DNA of 64,000 nucleotides from Luteimonas sp. (GTDB taxonomy: Bacteria > Pseudomonadota > Gammaproteobacteria > Xanthomonadales > Xanthomonadaceae). Position numbers and translations under genes: made by a program. Below, in pieces: positions 20,129 to 28,238 of this stretch. A model generated the notes under the pieces. It saw only the letters and a program-made list of their open reading frames with translations, had not been told where the DNA came from and searched no databases. Where the stretch lies: NCBI GenBank assembly GCA_024707405.1, contig JANPZU010000005.1:434001-498000 (forward strand), in the 5' to 3' direction. Numbering within the stretch: position 1 is the first letter of the stretch; every line of letters begins with the position of its first letter.

Positions 20129-21388
20129 TCAGACGGTCGCGGCCAGCTTGAAGATCGGCAGGTACATGCCGATCACCATGCCGCCGACCATTACGCCGAT
20201 CACCACCATGATGATGGGCTCCAGCAGGCTGCTCAGCGCGTCGACGGCGTTGTTCACTTCTTCCTCGTAGAACTCCGCCACCTTGAACAGCATGGTGTCC
20301 AGCGCGCCGGCCTCCTCGCCGATGGCAGTCATCTGCACCACCATGTGCGGGAAGATGCCGACCTGCTTCATCGCCATGTTGACCTGATAACCCACCGACA
20401 CGTCGTCGCGCATGGCCAGCACGGCCTCTTCGTAGACCTTGTTGCCGGTGGCGCCGGCCACGATGCCCAGCGCCTCCACCAGCGGCACGCCAGCCTTGAA
20501 GGTCACCGCCAGGGTGCGGGCGAAGCGGGCGATGGCGGCCTCGTTGAGGATCTTGCCGACCACCGGGATCTTCAGGCTCAGCCGGTCGACGGTGTGCTGC
20601 AAGGCTGGCGAGCGCTTGTAAGCGAAGATGAAGCCGAAGATTCCGCCAACGATGATGAGTGTGATGACTAGCCACCACGAGGTAACGAAGCGACTTGCAT
20701 TGATCAAAAGCATGGTAAAGGCAGGCAACTCTGCACCAAAGTTTTCAAACGCTATTTCAAACTGTGGTACGACAAAAATGAGGAGTATGGCGCTCACAAG
20801 GATGGCAACTACAATCACCATGATGGGATAGAACAGCGCCTTCTTGATCTTCCCCTTCAGAGTCTCGATGTTCTCCTTGTAGCTGGCGATGGTCTCCAGC
20901 ACCGTCTCCAGCACGCCGGCGCCTTCGCCGGCTTTCACCAGGTTGCGGTACAGCTCGTCGAACTGCACCGGGTGCTTGCTCAACGCCTCGTAGATGGAGC
21001 TGCCACCCTCGATGTCGAGCCGGAGCTCGTTGACCATCTTTTGCATCCGCACGTTCTTGTTGCCGTTGCCGATGATCTCCAGTGCCATCACCAGCGGCAC
21101 GCCAGACTTGATCATGGTCGCCAACTGGCGGCTGAAGACCGCGATTTCCTTGGCGGTGATCGGCTTGCCCGCGGCGCCGAACAGCGGCTTGGGCTTGTTC
21201 TTGACAAGGGTAGGCTGGATGCCCTGCTTGCGCAGTTCGGCGCGCAGCATGTTGGCGTTCTTCGCCTGCTGCTCGCCTTTCATCACCTTGCCGCGCTTGT
21301 CGGTGCCCTGCCAGACGAAGGTCTCGAGAGTCACGCCTTCGCGCACGGGCTTGGCTGCGGATTTGGCGGCGGAACGTGTCACGGCCAT
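20129..21388 (-). CDS. pilC: type IV pilus inner-membrane platform protein PilC
   Basis: Polytopic platform protein on which PilB assembles pilin. ATG 21388 gives 419 residues (MAVTRSAAKSAAKPVREGV), the usual PilC length. Two GspF domains are visible, each with FSRQLATMIKSGVPL-like and FARTLAVTFKAGVPL-like starts and three membrane helices overall. Both cytoplasmic domains end in GEGAGVLE/GEEAGALD motifs. Residues about 190-249 are encoded by DNA that I count at about 46% GC (20641-20820), far below the flanks. They cover a membrane helix and the linker. Protein motifs run through this patch unbroken, so the gene looks intact. Confidence 0.96.
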   Translation of the reverse strand: MAVTRSAAKSAAKPVREGVTLETFVWQGTDKRGKVMKGEQQAKNANMLRAELRKQGIQPTLVKNKPKPLFGAAGKPITAKEIAVFSRQLATMIKSGVPLVMALEIIGNGNKNVRMQKMVNELRLDIEGGSSIYEALSKHPVQFDELYRNLVKAGEGAGVLETVLETIASYKENIETLKGKIKKALFYPIMVIVVAILVSAILLIFVVPQFEIAFENFGAELPAFTMLLINASRFVTSWWLVITLIIVGGIFGFIFAYKRSPALQHTVDRLSLKIPVVGKILNEAAIARFARTLAVTFKAGVPLVEALGIVAGATGNKVYEEAVLAMRDDVSVGYQVNMAMKQVGIFPHMVVQMTAIGEEAGALDTMLFKVAEFYEEEVNNAVDALSSLLEPIIMVVIGVMVGGMVIGMYLPIFKLAATV

Positions 21389-21639
21389 GCGTCGGCTCCC
21401 CTGGTGCCCAGCCTCCCCAGCCGGGACAATTCCCTTGCATGGTAGCGGTTTACGGGCGGAAGTGAAATTTCTACCTGTGACGGCGGGCAGGGTTTGGATG
21501 ATCCGCCGACTGCCCTTGCCACAACGCGGAAAGCGGTGTCGAGCGGGCAGGGTGGCCCTCATCCGCGCCTGCGGCGTGTAGTCCTGCTTCGTTCCGGCCC
21601 CTTGGCGCGGGCTGCCAATGATTCCATTGGTTCAGGCCT

Positions 21640-21905
21640 CTGTTCCGTTCGTCCTGAGCCCTTCGACACGCTCAGGGCAGGCTTCGGTGCACGGCAACGG
21701 AGTCGAAGGATGCCTAGGTGCAAAGCACCGGAGTTCTGTCATAAGCCTGCTCTTCGACTCCGCTTCGCTACGCTCAGAGCGAACGGGGATTTTCGAGGTC
21801 GAACGGGAGGTTTGAGGGCTGGCCGCGGCCGAGCGGGGTTGGGACGATGCGGTGAGCGCAGCGAACGACCCCTCTCCCTCGGGGAGAGGGGCAGGGGTGA
21901 GGGCG
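21640..21905. repeat. repeat cluster between pilC and pilB
   Basis: The 518-base gap 21389-21906 separates pilC from pilB. It holds a nested copy at 21640-21718 (CCTGAGCCCTTCGACACGCTCAGG inside larger arms), a fragment at 21722-21735 and a full copy at 21757-21796 (inner CGCTTCGCTACG). A further GC-rich hairpin, CCCCTCTCC-CTCGG-GGAGAGGGG, lies at about 21869-21892. No gene is seen. A promoter for pilC must lie in the part near 21400-21480. Confidence 0.75.
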
Positions 21906-21906
21906 G

Positions 21907-23634
21907 TCAGTCCTTGGTGACGCGGTTGATCTCGGCCAGGCTGGTCACGCCCTTCTTCACCTTCAGCAAGGCCGACTGGCGCAGGTTGCGCACGCCCGAT
22001 TGCTGAGCGGCCTCTTCGATCTGGATGGCATTGCCGCCGGCTAGGATGATCGTGGCGATCTGGTCGGTCATCGGCATCACCTGGTACAGGCCGGTGCGGC
22101 CCTTGTAGCCGTTGGTGCAGTCGTCGCAGCCCACCGCCTCGTACAGCTTGATGCCCTCGTGCACCTCATCGGCGGAAAAGCCTTCGGCCAGCAGTGCATG
22201 GTCCGGCAGGTCCTGCGGGCGCTTGCACTTCTCGCACAGGCGCCGCGCCAGGCGCTGGGCGATGACCAGCGTGACCGAACTGGTGATGTTGTACGGCGCG
22301 ATGCCCATGTTCATCAGGCGCGCCATGGTCTGCGGAGCGTCGTTGGTGTGCAGCGTGCTCAGCACCATGTGGCCGGTCTGCGCGGCCTTGATGGCGATCT
22401 CCGCCGTCTCCAGATCGCGGATTTCGCCGACCATGATGATGTCCGGATCCTGTCGCAAAAAGCTGCGCAGTGCGGCGGCGAAGGTCATGCCGCGCTTCTC
22501 GTTCTGCTGCACCTGGTTCACGCCGGGCAGGCGGATTTCCACCGGGTCTTCGGCGGTGGAGATATTGCGGGTCTCGTCGTTCAGGATGCCCAGTGCGGTG
22601 TACAGACTGACCGTCTTGCCGCTACCGGTGGGCCCGGTGACCAGCACCATGCCATACGGTTTATGGATGGCCTCCTCGAACAGCTTCTGCTGGTCGGGCT
22701 CGTACCCCAGCTTGTCGATGCCCAGCTTGGCGGCACTGCCGTCCAGGATGCGCAGCACCACCTTCTCGCCGAACAGGGTGGGCAGGGTGCTGACGCGAAA
22801 GTCGATCTGCTTGGTCTTGCTGAGGTTGAGCTTGATGCGCCCGTCCTGCGGCACGCGCTTCTCGGCAATGTCCAGTTGCGCCATCACCTTCAGGCGCGCG
22901 GTGATGCGCTGGTTGAGCTTGACCGGCATCTTCGCCGTCTGCTTGAGGATGCCGTCGATGCGCAGGCGCACGCGGAAGTCGTTCTCGTAAGGCTCGAAGT
23001 GGATGTCGGACGCGCCGCGTTTGATCGCGTCGATCAGCACCTTGTTGACGAATTTGACCACCGGGGTGTCGTCGCCCTTGCCGTCCACGCCGCTGTCACC
23101 ACGCGGGTCGTCGTCGCCGGCCTCCACGTCCAGGTTTTCCAGCCCTTCGTCGTCGCCCATGGCGTCGTTGAAGCTGTCGGCCTGCTGCAGCCACAGTTCC
23201 AGGGTGCGGCGGATGCTGTCCTCGTCCACCAGCACCGGCTCGGCGGCCAGGTTGGCGTTGAAGCGGATCTCGTCCAGCGCGTGGGTGTTGGTGGGGTCGG
23301 AAATGCCGACGAACAGCTTCGCCCCGCGCTTGAACAGCGGCAGCACCTGGTGCTTCTGCAGCAGTTCCTCGCTGACCAGCCTGACCGCACTCTGCTGCGG
23401 ATCCATGACCGAGGGGTCGAACACCGGCATGCCGAACTCGATCGAGTTGGCTGCTGCCATCTGCGCCGCGCTGACCAGCTTGTGCTCGCGCAGGTAGGCG
23501 CCGACCTGCTTGCGCTCGGCGGTGGCCTTTTCCAGTGCATCGCGGGCGGCGGACTCTTCCAAGGCGCCGTCCAGCACCAGCCGGCGGGCGATGCCGGTGA
23601 TGCCGACGAGGTTGGCGCTGGTGACTGCGTTCAT
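21907..23634 (-). CDS. pilB: type IV pilus extension ATPase PilB
   Basis: Hexameric cytoplasmic ATPase that powers pilus extension. ATG 23634 gives 575 residues, starting MNAVTSANLVGITGIARRLV; the frame upstream of it is not PilB-like. The N-terminal MshEN-type domain occupies about residues 1-160. The catalytic core has Walker A GPTGSGKTVSLYTAL, Asp box, Walker B DPDIIMVGEIRDLETAEIA and the His box STLHTNDAPQT. A C-terminal tetracysteine zinc site (CEKC and CDDC) is typical of PilB/GspE. It is separated from pilC by a repeat cluster and from pilA by its own promoter region. Confidence 0.97.
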   Translation of the reverse strand: MNAVTSANLVGITGIARRLVLDGALEESAARDALEKATAERKQVGAYLREHKLVSAAQMAAANSIEFGMPVFDPSVMDPQQSAVRLVSEELLQKHQVLPLFKRGAKLFVGISDPTNTHALDEIRFNANLAAEPVLVDEDSIRRTLELWLQQADSFNDAMGDDEGLENLDVEAGDDDPRGDSGVDGKGDDTPVVKFVNKVLIDAIKRGASDIHFEPYENDFRVRLRIDGILKQTAKMPVKLNQRITARLKVMAQLDIAEKRVPQDGRIKLNLSKTKQIDFRVSTLPTLFGEKVVLRILDGSAAKLGIDKLGYEPDQQKLFEEAIHKPYGMVLVTGPTGSGKTVSLYTALGILNDETRNISTAEDPVEIRLPGVNQVQQNEKRGMTFAAALRSFLRQDPDIIMVGEIRDLETAEIAIKAAQTGHMVLSTLHTNDAPQTMARLMNMGIAPYNITSSVTLVIAQRLARRLCEKCKRPQDLPDHALLAEGFSADEVHEGIKLYEAVGCDDCTNGYKGRTGLYQVMPMTDQIATIILAGGNAIQIEEAAQQSGVRNLRQSALLKVKKGVTSLAEINRVTKD

Positions 23635-23648
23635 GCGTGCTTCCCCGA

Positions 23649-23677
23649 ATTTGCTATCGAACTTTAACGTAGTGCAA
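23649..23677 (-). promoter_or_regulatory. candidate pilB promoter
   Basis: On the minus strand TTGCAC (23677-23672) and GCAAAT (23654-23649) are 17 bases apart, 15-43 bases before the pilB start. The -35 match is good and the -10 match weak. It lies in a locally AT-rich stretch. Confidence 0.35.
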
Positions 23678-23858
23678 GTGGAAGATTTACCTGACGCGGC
23701 CCGGAGCCCGCAGCGGTGTGCTCGACTAGATCGATATTTTCTAGAACCCCAAGCGCCGAAATGGGCCCAACGGAGGACTGGCTCCGGAAGAGTACGAACG
23801 GCAGGTGCGACTATCAAGCTTGTAGGTGGTTATCAAACCCGGAGCGATTAATGAAAAA

Positions 23859-23886
23859 GCAAAAACCCCGCCGTAGCGGGGTTTTT
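23859..23886 (-). terminator. intrinsic terminator of pilA
   Basis: ACCCCGC and GCGGGGT flank a short loop with A-runs on one side and T-runs on the other, so it can work in both directions. It starts 26 bases beyond the pilA stop. A strong terminator suits a highly expressed pilin gene and insulates pilB from it. Confidence 0.9.
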
Positions 23887-23911
23887 GTTGTCACGTGCTT
23901 CGCGTTGACTA

Positions 23912-24328
23912 TCAACGGCACTCGGCGGGGCGGTACTTCGCCACCAAGGTGCCCGTGGTGCAGTTCCACGTGATGTTGCCGTCAGGAATCGTGCCGGCAA
24001 CCAGTGCAGGGGTGGGGGTAAAGATGATGGTGCCGCCACCAGCACGGGCAGTGGTGGTCAAGGTGATGATGCCAGCATCACTAATGGCGACGCTGCTCGT
24101 GTTTGCAGTCGCAGCAGGTGCCGTCCAGCCGTTGGCAAATGCGCTGCCATTCGATGCATTTTCGATGACGCTAACTTTGGCGGCCGAAACGAGGCCCATG
24201 CCTTCCGAAACGCGCGAGCGGACGGTGTAGTCCTGATATGCAGGCAGTGCGATGGCAGCCAGGATGGCGATGATCGCAACGACGATCATCAGTTCGATCA
24301 GGGTAAAGCCTTTCTGGAGCTTCTTCAT
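23912..24328 (-). CDS. pilA: major type IV pilin PilA
   Basis: Structural subunit of the type IV pilus. The 138-residue prepilin has the class III leader MKKLQKG, cut by PilD before Phe, then [20 protein letters not shown] with the essential Glu at mature position 5. Cys 123 and Cys 137 should form the C-terminal disulfide (D-region) loop. The short globular domain is Ala/Thr/Ser-rich, including about 12 residues of Thr/Ala around residue 90. The mature protein is smaller than most (about 131 residues) but complete. A sigma54-type promoter and direct repeats lie upstream, and a strong terminator follows. Confidence 0.96.
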   Translation of the reverse strand: MKKLQKGFTLIELMIVVAIIAILAAIALPAYQDYTVRSRVSEGMGLVSAAKVSVIENASNGSAFANGWTAPAATANTSSVAISDAGIITLTTTARAGGGTIIFTPTPALVAGTIPDGNITWNCTTGTLVAKYRPAECR

Positions 24329-24430
24329 GGTGTATCCCCTAGGAGTGGTTGTGTACTTCACGTGTCCCGTGGCCGGCAGCGCCGGGCCCTGTGGGCAGCC
24401 GTGCAACAGTGCACGTGCAGGATTAGATAC

Positions 24431-24445
24431 GCAGAAGCCGTGCCA
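24431..24445 (-). promoter_or_regulatory. sigma54 promoter of pilA
   Basis: On the minus strand TGGCACGGCTTCTGC matches the sigma54 pattern TGGCAC-N5-TTGC at nine of ten fixed positions, with the GG and GC dinucleotides exactly 12 bases apart. Transcription would start near 24419, giving a leader of about 91 bases before pilA. PilR, an enhancer-binding protein, is encoded in this window. Confidence 0.85.
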
Positions 24446-24496
24446 AACCAGCCAGCAGGGGTGGCAATGGCGTGTATTCCGGCGCGGATCACAAAA

Positions 24497-24516
24497 CCGG
24501 GGGTGTTGGCCCCCGG
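24497..24516. repeat. hairpin between the pilA promoter and its upstream repeats
   Basis: CCGGGGG-TGTTGG-CCCCCGG, a seven-bp perfect stem with no T-run, lies about 50 bases upstream of the sigma54 element and 15 bases from the nearer direct repeat. It could be a cruciform or a protein-binding site affecting DNA looping; no function is shown. Confidence 0.55.
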
Positions 24517-24530
24517 ATTGACCTGCCAAA

Positions 24531-24559
24531 AGTGACGCGGTTACGGCAGGAAGTGACGC
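24531..24559 (-). promoter_or_regulatory. candidate PilR upstream activating sites
   Basis: Two identical AGTGACGC octamers at 24531-24538 and 24552-24559 (GCGTCACT on the minus strand) are 21 bases apart, two turns of the helix. They stand 86-128 bases upstream of the sigma54 element, the usual distance for enhancer sites. They are the only such pair I see near pilA. Binding by PilR is inferred. Confidence 0.6.
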
Positions 24560-24620
24560 AAATCGGCGGATTGCCATGCGGCACTTCGCGGCGCAGCAAG
24601 TGCTGGTGGGTGTGGGCATT

Positions 24621-25330
24621 GATCCCGTTCGCTCTGAGCGTAGCGAAGCGGAGTCGAAGAGTGGGCGGGCGCGGTCTGGGCGGTGTCCTTCGACTCCGGT
24701 GCTTTGCACCTACGCTCAGGACGAACGGGATTTGACTCCGGGCTTCGCGCCGAAGGCTGTCCTGCGCATGCGAAAGCAGCGATCCCGTTCGCTCTGAGCG
24801 TAGCGAAGCGGAGTCGAAGAGTGGGCGGGCGCGGTCTGGGCGGGGTGTCCTTCGACTCCGGTGCTTTGCACCGAAGCCTGTCCTGAGCGTGTCGAAGGGC
24901 TCAGGACGAACGGGATTTGACTCCGGGCTTCGCGCCGAAGGCTGTCCTACGCATGCGAAAGCAGCGATCCCGTTCGCTCTGAGCGTAGCGAAGCGGAGTC
25001 GAAGAGTGGGCGGGTGCGGTCTGGGCGGTGTCCTTCGACTCCGGTGCTTTGCACCTACGCTCAGGACGAACGGGATTTGACTCCGGGCTTCGCGCCGAAG
25101 GCTGTCCTGCGCATGCGAAAGCAGCGATCCCGTTCGCTCTGAGCGTAGCGAAGCGGAGTCGAAGAGTGGGCGGGCGTGGTCTGGGCGGTGTCCTTCGACT
25201 CCGGTGCTTTGCACCTACGCTCAGGACGAACGGGATGGTAGGGCTTTGGCTCCGGTGCTTTGCACCAAAGCCTGTCCCGAGCGTGTCGAAGGGCTCAGGA
25301 CGAATCGAAGGGCTCAGGGCGAGCGGGGGA
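24621..25330. repeat. long composite tandem array upstream of pilA
   Basis: Four composite units begin GATCCCGTTCGC at 24621, 24781, 24966 and 25126, giving periods of 160, 185 and 160 bases. Each holds a reverse copy of the pilus-region repeat, a GTGGGCGGGCG spacer, a forward copy with inner stem GGTGC-TTT-GCACC, and a CGAAGGCTGTCCTGC spacer. The second unit carries an additional nested element (CCTGAGCGTGTCGAAGG). The array ends in two degenerate copies near 25250-25330. It fills nearly all the gap between the pilA control region and tfpZ. Confidence 0.9.
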
Positions 25331-25349
25331 ATGGAGTCGAAGGGTGGCG

Positions 25350-26063
25350 TCAGCGGGCGACGCGTAGCGGCTGTCCGGTGGTGGGGTCGATGAGCATGCG
25401 GGCATCGCCGAAACGCGAGCCGATGGGCAGCCAGCGCAGGTGGGCGGCATCGTGTCCGGTGGACTTGATATCGGCGGCTGCAACCGGGGCGTCGGCATTG
25501 ATGCGGCGCGAGTTGCGGATGATGTCCTGGGCGACGTGTTCGAACTCGACATACCACTGCGGCGTGCGTTCGATGCCGGCACCGCCCGACATCAATTGAT
25601 CCATGGCTTCGCGGCGGCGATCGGGATCGGTGGGCATGGCGGTGGCGACCAGTTGCGGGCCCGTCCACGAGAACCTGCGCCATTCGGGTTTGGGTGCATC
25701 GGCCAGCAGGCGCGGATCGATGTCGTTGGCGAACAGCAGGGTGAAGCGGTCGGGCGTGGCGAGCAGGAACACCGGTCGCGTCTGCCACAGCGTGTGCAGT
25801 CCCCAGGCCAGCAGCGCGGCCTGGCACAGAGCGATGACGGTGAGGTCGAACTTGAGCGTCTTCTTGCCGGCCTTGTAGACGACCAGGGTGAGCAACGGGC
25901 CGGCGGCGATGTCGATGCCGAGCATGACCAGCACGATGCGATCCTGACCGGCGAGGTGGTACAGGCCCATCGGGTACCAGAGCAGGTAAATGGCCAGCGC
26001 GAGCCCGCCGATGACCAGGATGCTGATGGCGAGGTGGGTAGCGGCGGCTTTCCAGCGGGTCAT
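25350..26063 (-). CDS. tfpZ: TfpX/TfpZ-family type IV pilin accessory protein
   Basis: A 237-residue inner-membrane protein encoded upstream of pilA. ATG 26063 gives MTRWKAAATHLAISILVIGG, with hydrophobic segments at about residues 9-30, 42-60 and 75-95, then a periplasmic part with the FSWTGPQLVAT-like region. Related accessory proteins in Pseudomonas and Xanthomonas influence pilin stability or assembly for certain pilin alleles. The pairing with pilA fits that role, although a 0.7-kb repeat array separates the two genes. Function is assigned by resemblance and position only. Confidence 0.75.
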   Translation of the reverse strand: MTRWKAAATHLAISILVIGGLALAIYLLWYPMGLYHLAGQDRIVLVMLGIDIAAGPLLTLVVYKAGKKTLKFDLTVIALCQAALLAWGLHTLWQTRPVFLLATPDRFTLLFANDIDPRLLADAPKPEWRRFSWTGPQLVATAMPTDPDRRREAMDQLMSGGAGIERTPQWYVEFEHVAQDIIRNSRRINADAPVAAADIKSTGHDAAHLRWLPIGSRFGDARMLIDPTTGQPLRVAR

Positions 26064-26162
26064 GGCGTTGGCTGTGCGTGGCGACGGCGGGATTGTTCCG
26101 CTTGCGTGAGGTGCTGGCAAGGCGCGGTTGCGCATGGAGGACGAAGACTTGGCCGCTTACCG

Positions 26163-26274
26163 AGTTGCAGGCGGAAGCGGAGCAAGCTCCGCTCTATGAA
26201 GGGCAAGGGGTGAGGGCCATGCAGAAGCAATGACCCCGTTCGTTCTGAGCGTAGCGAGGCGGAGTCGAAGGGCG
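26163..26274. repeat. two dispersed repeats, small-protein to tfpZ gap
   Basis: A GCGGAGC-AA-GCTCCGC hairpin copy (26174-26192 region, family also at 37038, 41086 and 48477) is followed by a reverse copy of the pilus-region repeat (26229-26272). The 347-base gap 26064-26410 also holds the terminator of the small gene. No gene is otherwise seen. Confidence 0.75.
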
Positions 26275-26360
26275 GGGCGCGAGTTGCAGGACAGGTGTGC
26301 GCCCTGGGCTGAGTTCTCCGACGCCGTGTCTGCGGCCTGCGTGGATGCGCATGCCGGAAC

Positions 26361-26388
26361 GAAAAGGGCCACGCTTGCGCGCGGCCCT
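26361..26388 (-). terminator. terminator of the 48-residue gene
   Basis: On the minus strand AGGGCC, a GC-rich loop of 12 bases and GGCCCT are followed by TTTTC, about 23 bases beyond the small-gene stop. Its presence supports that the small gene is transcribed. Confidence 0.8.
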
Positions 26389-26410
26389 CCTGTCACCACT
26401 GCGGCACGGC

Positions 26411-26557
26411 TTACTTCTTGTGCGCCTGGTCCTTGTCATTTTGTGCAGACGTGTCGTTGGCGGCGGCATCCTTGCGCTGCTGTTCGGTCTGCGATCCCTT
26501 GTCGGCGTTGTCGGCCGGGGACTTCTTCGGGTCTTGCTGCGGGGTCTTGTTTTCCAC
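26411..26557 (-). CDS. 48-residue hydrophilic small protein
   Basis: A short gene with a GTG start at 26557. GGAG lies six bases upstream, and the frame runs 48 codons to TAA with an intrinsic terminator close behind. The product (starting MENKTPQQDPKKSPADNADK) is almost wholly charged or polar: rich in Lys, Asp, Gln, Ala and Asn, with no hydrophobic core, Cys or Trp. It should be disordered and heat-stable. I do not recognise a family. It is encoded between tfpZ and a histidine kinase on the same strand, 94 bases from the kinase stop, with which it might share a transcript. Confidence 0.7.
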   Translation of the reverse strand: MENKTPQQDPKKSPADNADKGSQTEQQRKDAAANDTSAQNDKDQAHKK

Positions 26558-26651
26558 GGTGTACTCCTATGCGATGTACTTATCGCAGGTGGAGGATGCG
26601 CCGCGGCGGGTGAACCCGGTGTCGCAATGGCATGACAGCGAGGGCGCGGGT

Positions 26652-27782
26652 TCAGGCTGGCTTGGCGGGAGGGCGCGCGATGCGGTGCCGGGGCAGGTCG
26701 ATGGTGAACACGCAACCGCTGCCGGGCAGGTCGTGCACGCGCAGGATGCCGTTGTTGGCCTCGATGCTGCGCCGGGCGATGGACAGTCCCAGGCCCAGGC
26801 CGGTGCGGTCGCCGCCCATTTGTGTATAGGGCGAGAACATGTGTTCGGTGGCGCCTTGGGGCAGGCCGCCGCACTGATCCTGCACTTCGATCAGGATGCG
26901 ATCGGCGACGGCGTGTGCGGTCAGGGTGACTTTTCCACCGCTGGGAGAGAACTTGAATGCGTTCTGCAGCAGGTTGCCCACGGCGGCCAGCAGCAGGTCG
27001 CGGTCGGCATGGATGGCCAGGGTGGGCGCCACTTGCGCCACGACCAGCCGGCTGCCATGGCTGGCGGCGTTGAGCGAGGCGACGATGCGTGCTTCGTAGA
27101 TGAATTCGGCCAGCGGCAGCAGCGTGCGGTGCACGGGCGTGCCCACGGACACGCGGGCCTCGGCCAGCGAGCGGTCGATCAGGCTGCCCAGTCCCAGCAG
27201 CGCGCGTTCGAGCGCCTTGCCTGTGGCGCCGGACACGCCCACGTTGCCCTGCTTGATGATGGACAGCGCCAGCGTGGCGGTGCACAGCTGGTTGCGCAGT
27301 TCGTGGGCCAGGTAGCCCAGGCGGAGGTTGAGCGTGCCTTCGTGTTCGGTGGCGATGGTCAGGTCGTGCTGGTAGCCGTGTTCGGTGACGGCGTAGGCGA
27401 TGGCGTCGTCGAGGCAGCGGTTGAGGATGCGAAACTCGTCGACATGGATCTCCACGCCCTGTTCGCAGGCCAGTTCGGAGATGGCTTGGCAGAGGTCGCC
27501 GTAGTCGTGCACCACTTCGTCGACGGTATAGCCGTTGAGCATCAGTTCGCGCCCGTGCAGGGTGGCGGAGGTGCCGATGTCGCCGGGGACGCCGGCATCG
27601 TGTTCGCGCGCATGCGCGGCGGAGAGTTCCGCGCGCAGGATGGCGATGAGCTGCTCGATGAAGACGCTGACGCCGTGCTGGAGTTCGCGCTCGGCCTTGC
27701 CTGCCGACGAGCGCAGCGCGACCTTCGCGCGGCATCGTGCGATCAGTTCGCTGCGATGGGTGGCGAGGAAGTCATGCATCAT
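26652..27782 (-). CDS. orphan sensor histidine kinase with RsbR-like N-terminus
   Basis: A 376-residue soluble kinase with no membrane segment. Residues 1-140 are helical and resemble RsbRD-type N-terminal input domains. The phosphoacceptor box LAHELRNQL puts the His at about residue 160. A HATPase domain follows with N box VGNLLQNAFKFS, G1 QDQCGGLP and G2 DRTGLGLGLSIARRS. The substitution of Cys in the G1 Asp-x-Gly region (QDQCGG) is mild. No response regulator is adjacent; the next genes upstream are a hypothetical and pilR. The partner, which could be a diguanylate or stress regulator, cannot be told from the sequence. Confidence 0.85.
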   Translation of the reverse strand: MMHDFLATHRSELIARCRAKVALRSSAGKAERELQHGVSVFIEQLIAILRAELSAAHAREHDAGVPGDIGTSATLHGRELMLNGYTVDEVVHDYGDLCQAISELACEQGVEIHVDEFRILNRCLDDAIAYAVTEHGYQHDLTIATEHEGTLNLRLGYLAHELRNQLCTATLALSIIKQGNVGVSGATGKALERALLGLGSLIDRSLAEARVSVGTPVHRTLLPLAEFIYEARIVASLNAASHGSRLVVAQVAPTLAIHADRDLLLAAVGNLLQNAFKFSPSGGKVTLTAHAVADRILIEVQDQCGGLPQGATEHMFSPYTQMGGDRTGLGLGLSIARRSIEANNGILRVHDLPGSGCVFTIDLPRHRIARPPAKPA

Positions 27783-27845
27783 GTCGGTGGCCTGGGGTGC
27801 CCGGACATCACGTCGCCCACGCGGCGGGCTGCGGCTTCCCGCAGG

Positions 27846-28238
27846 TCATGAGGGTTTGGGCAGGAACCGCTGCAGCCCGTTGTAGCGCTGGCGCCATGCG
27901 CGCATGGGGCGGTAGGCATCGGCCGGCACGCCGGGGACTGGGAAATCGCGGTCACGCTTGATGTCGGCAGTGATCAGCACCATCAGCTGCGAGGATTCCT
28001 TCCGCAACTGCCTGTCGTCGAGAGTGGAGGCTTGGAGCTTGGCCAGCAATTGCGGGCGGGTGAGGTCATCGCCGCGCTTGAGCAGCCTGTATTCGCGGAT
28101 GAGATAGGCATTGATCCGGGCGAATACCCCGGGCGACGCGGGGGCATTGGCAGCCGGCAGCGGTGCGCTGGCGACGTCATCGACGCGGCAGGTGGCGGGC
28201 ACGACGACCGCCCGTTCGCATTCATGCGGACGAGTCAT
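27846..28238 (-). CDS. hypothetical protein, 130 residues
   Basis: Starts at ATG 28238 with AGGAGA six bases upstream, a clear ribosome-binding site, so the longer open frame to 28439 is not used. The product is soluble, with an N-terminal Cys pair (HECERAVVVPATCRVDD), an Ala/Pro linker, then a helical half rich in Arg/Leu (RINAYLIREYRLLKRGDDL and LRKESSQLMVLITADIKRD in outline). I do not recognise a family. It is encoded on the same strand between pilR and the orphan kinase, 63 bases from the kinase start, so the two are likely co-transcribed. Confidence 0.72.
   Translation of the reverse strand: MTRPHECERAVVVPATCRVDDVASAPLPAANAPASPGVFARINAYLIREYRLLKRGDDLTRPQLLAKLQASTLDDRQLRKESSQLMVLITADIKRDRDFPVPGVPADAYRPMRAWRQRYNGLQRFLPKPS

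Noticed and set aside
23760..23860. tRNA-like sequence in the pilB-pilA gap (GGTTATCAAACCC)
   Set aside because: No cloverleaf can be formed: acceptor and anticodon arms are missing and the T-loop lacks TTC.
23690..23890. Plus-strand small RNA ending at the pilA terminator
   Set aside because: The hairpin can work in both directions, but I found no convincing plus-strand promoter; the pilA role is enough to explain it.
24621..25330. Coding frames through the pilA-upstream array
   Set aside because: Open frames there translate the repeat ([16 protein letters not shown] runs) and have no family or start signals.
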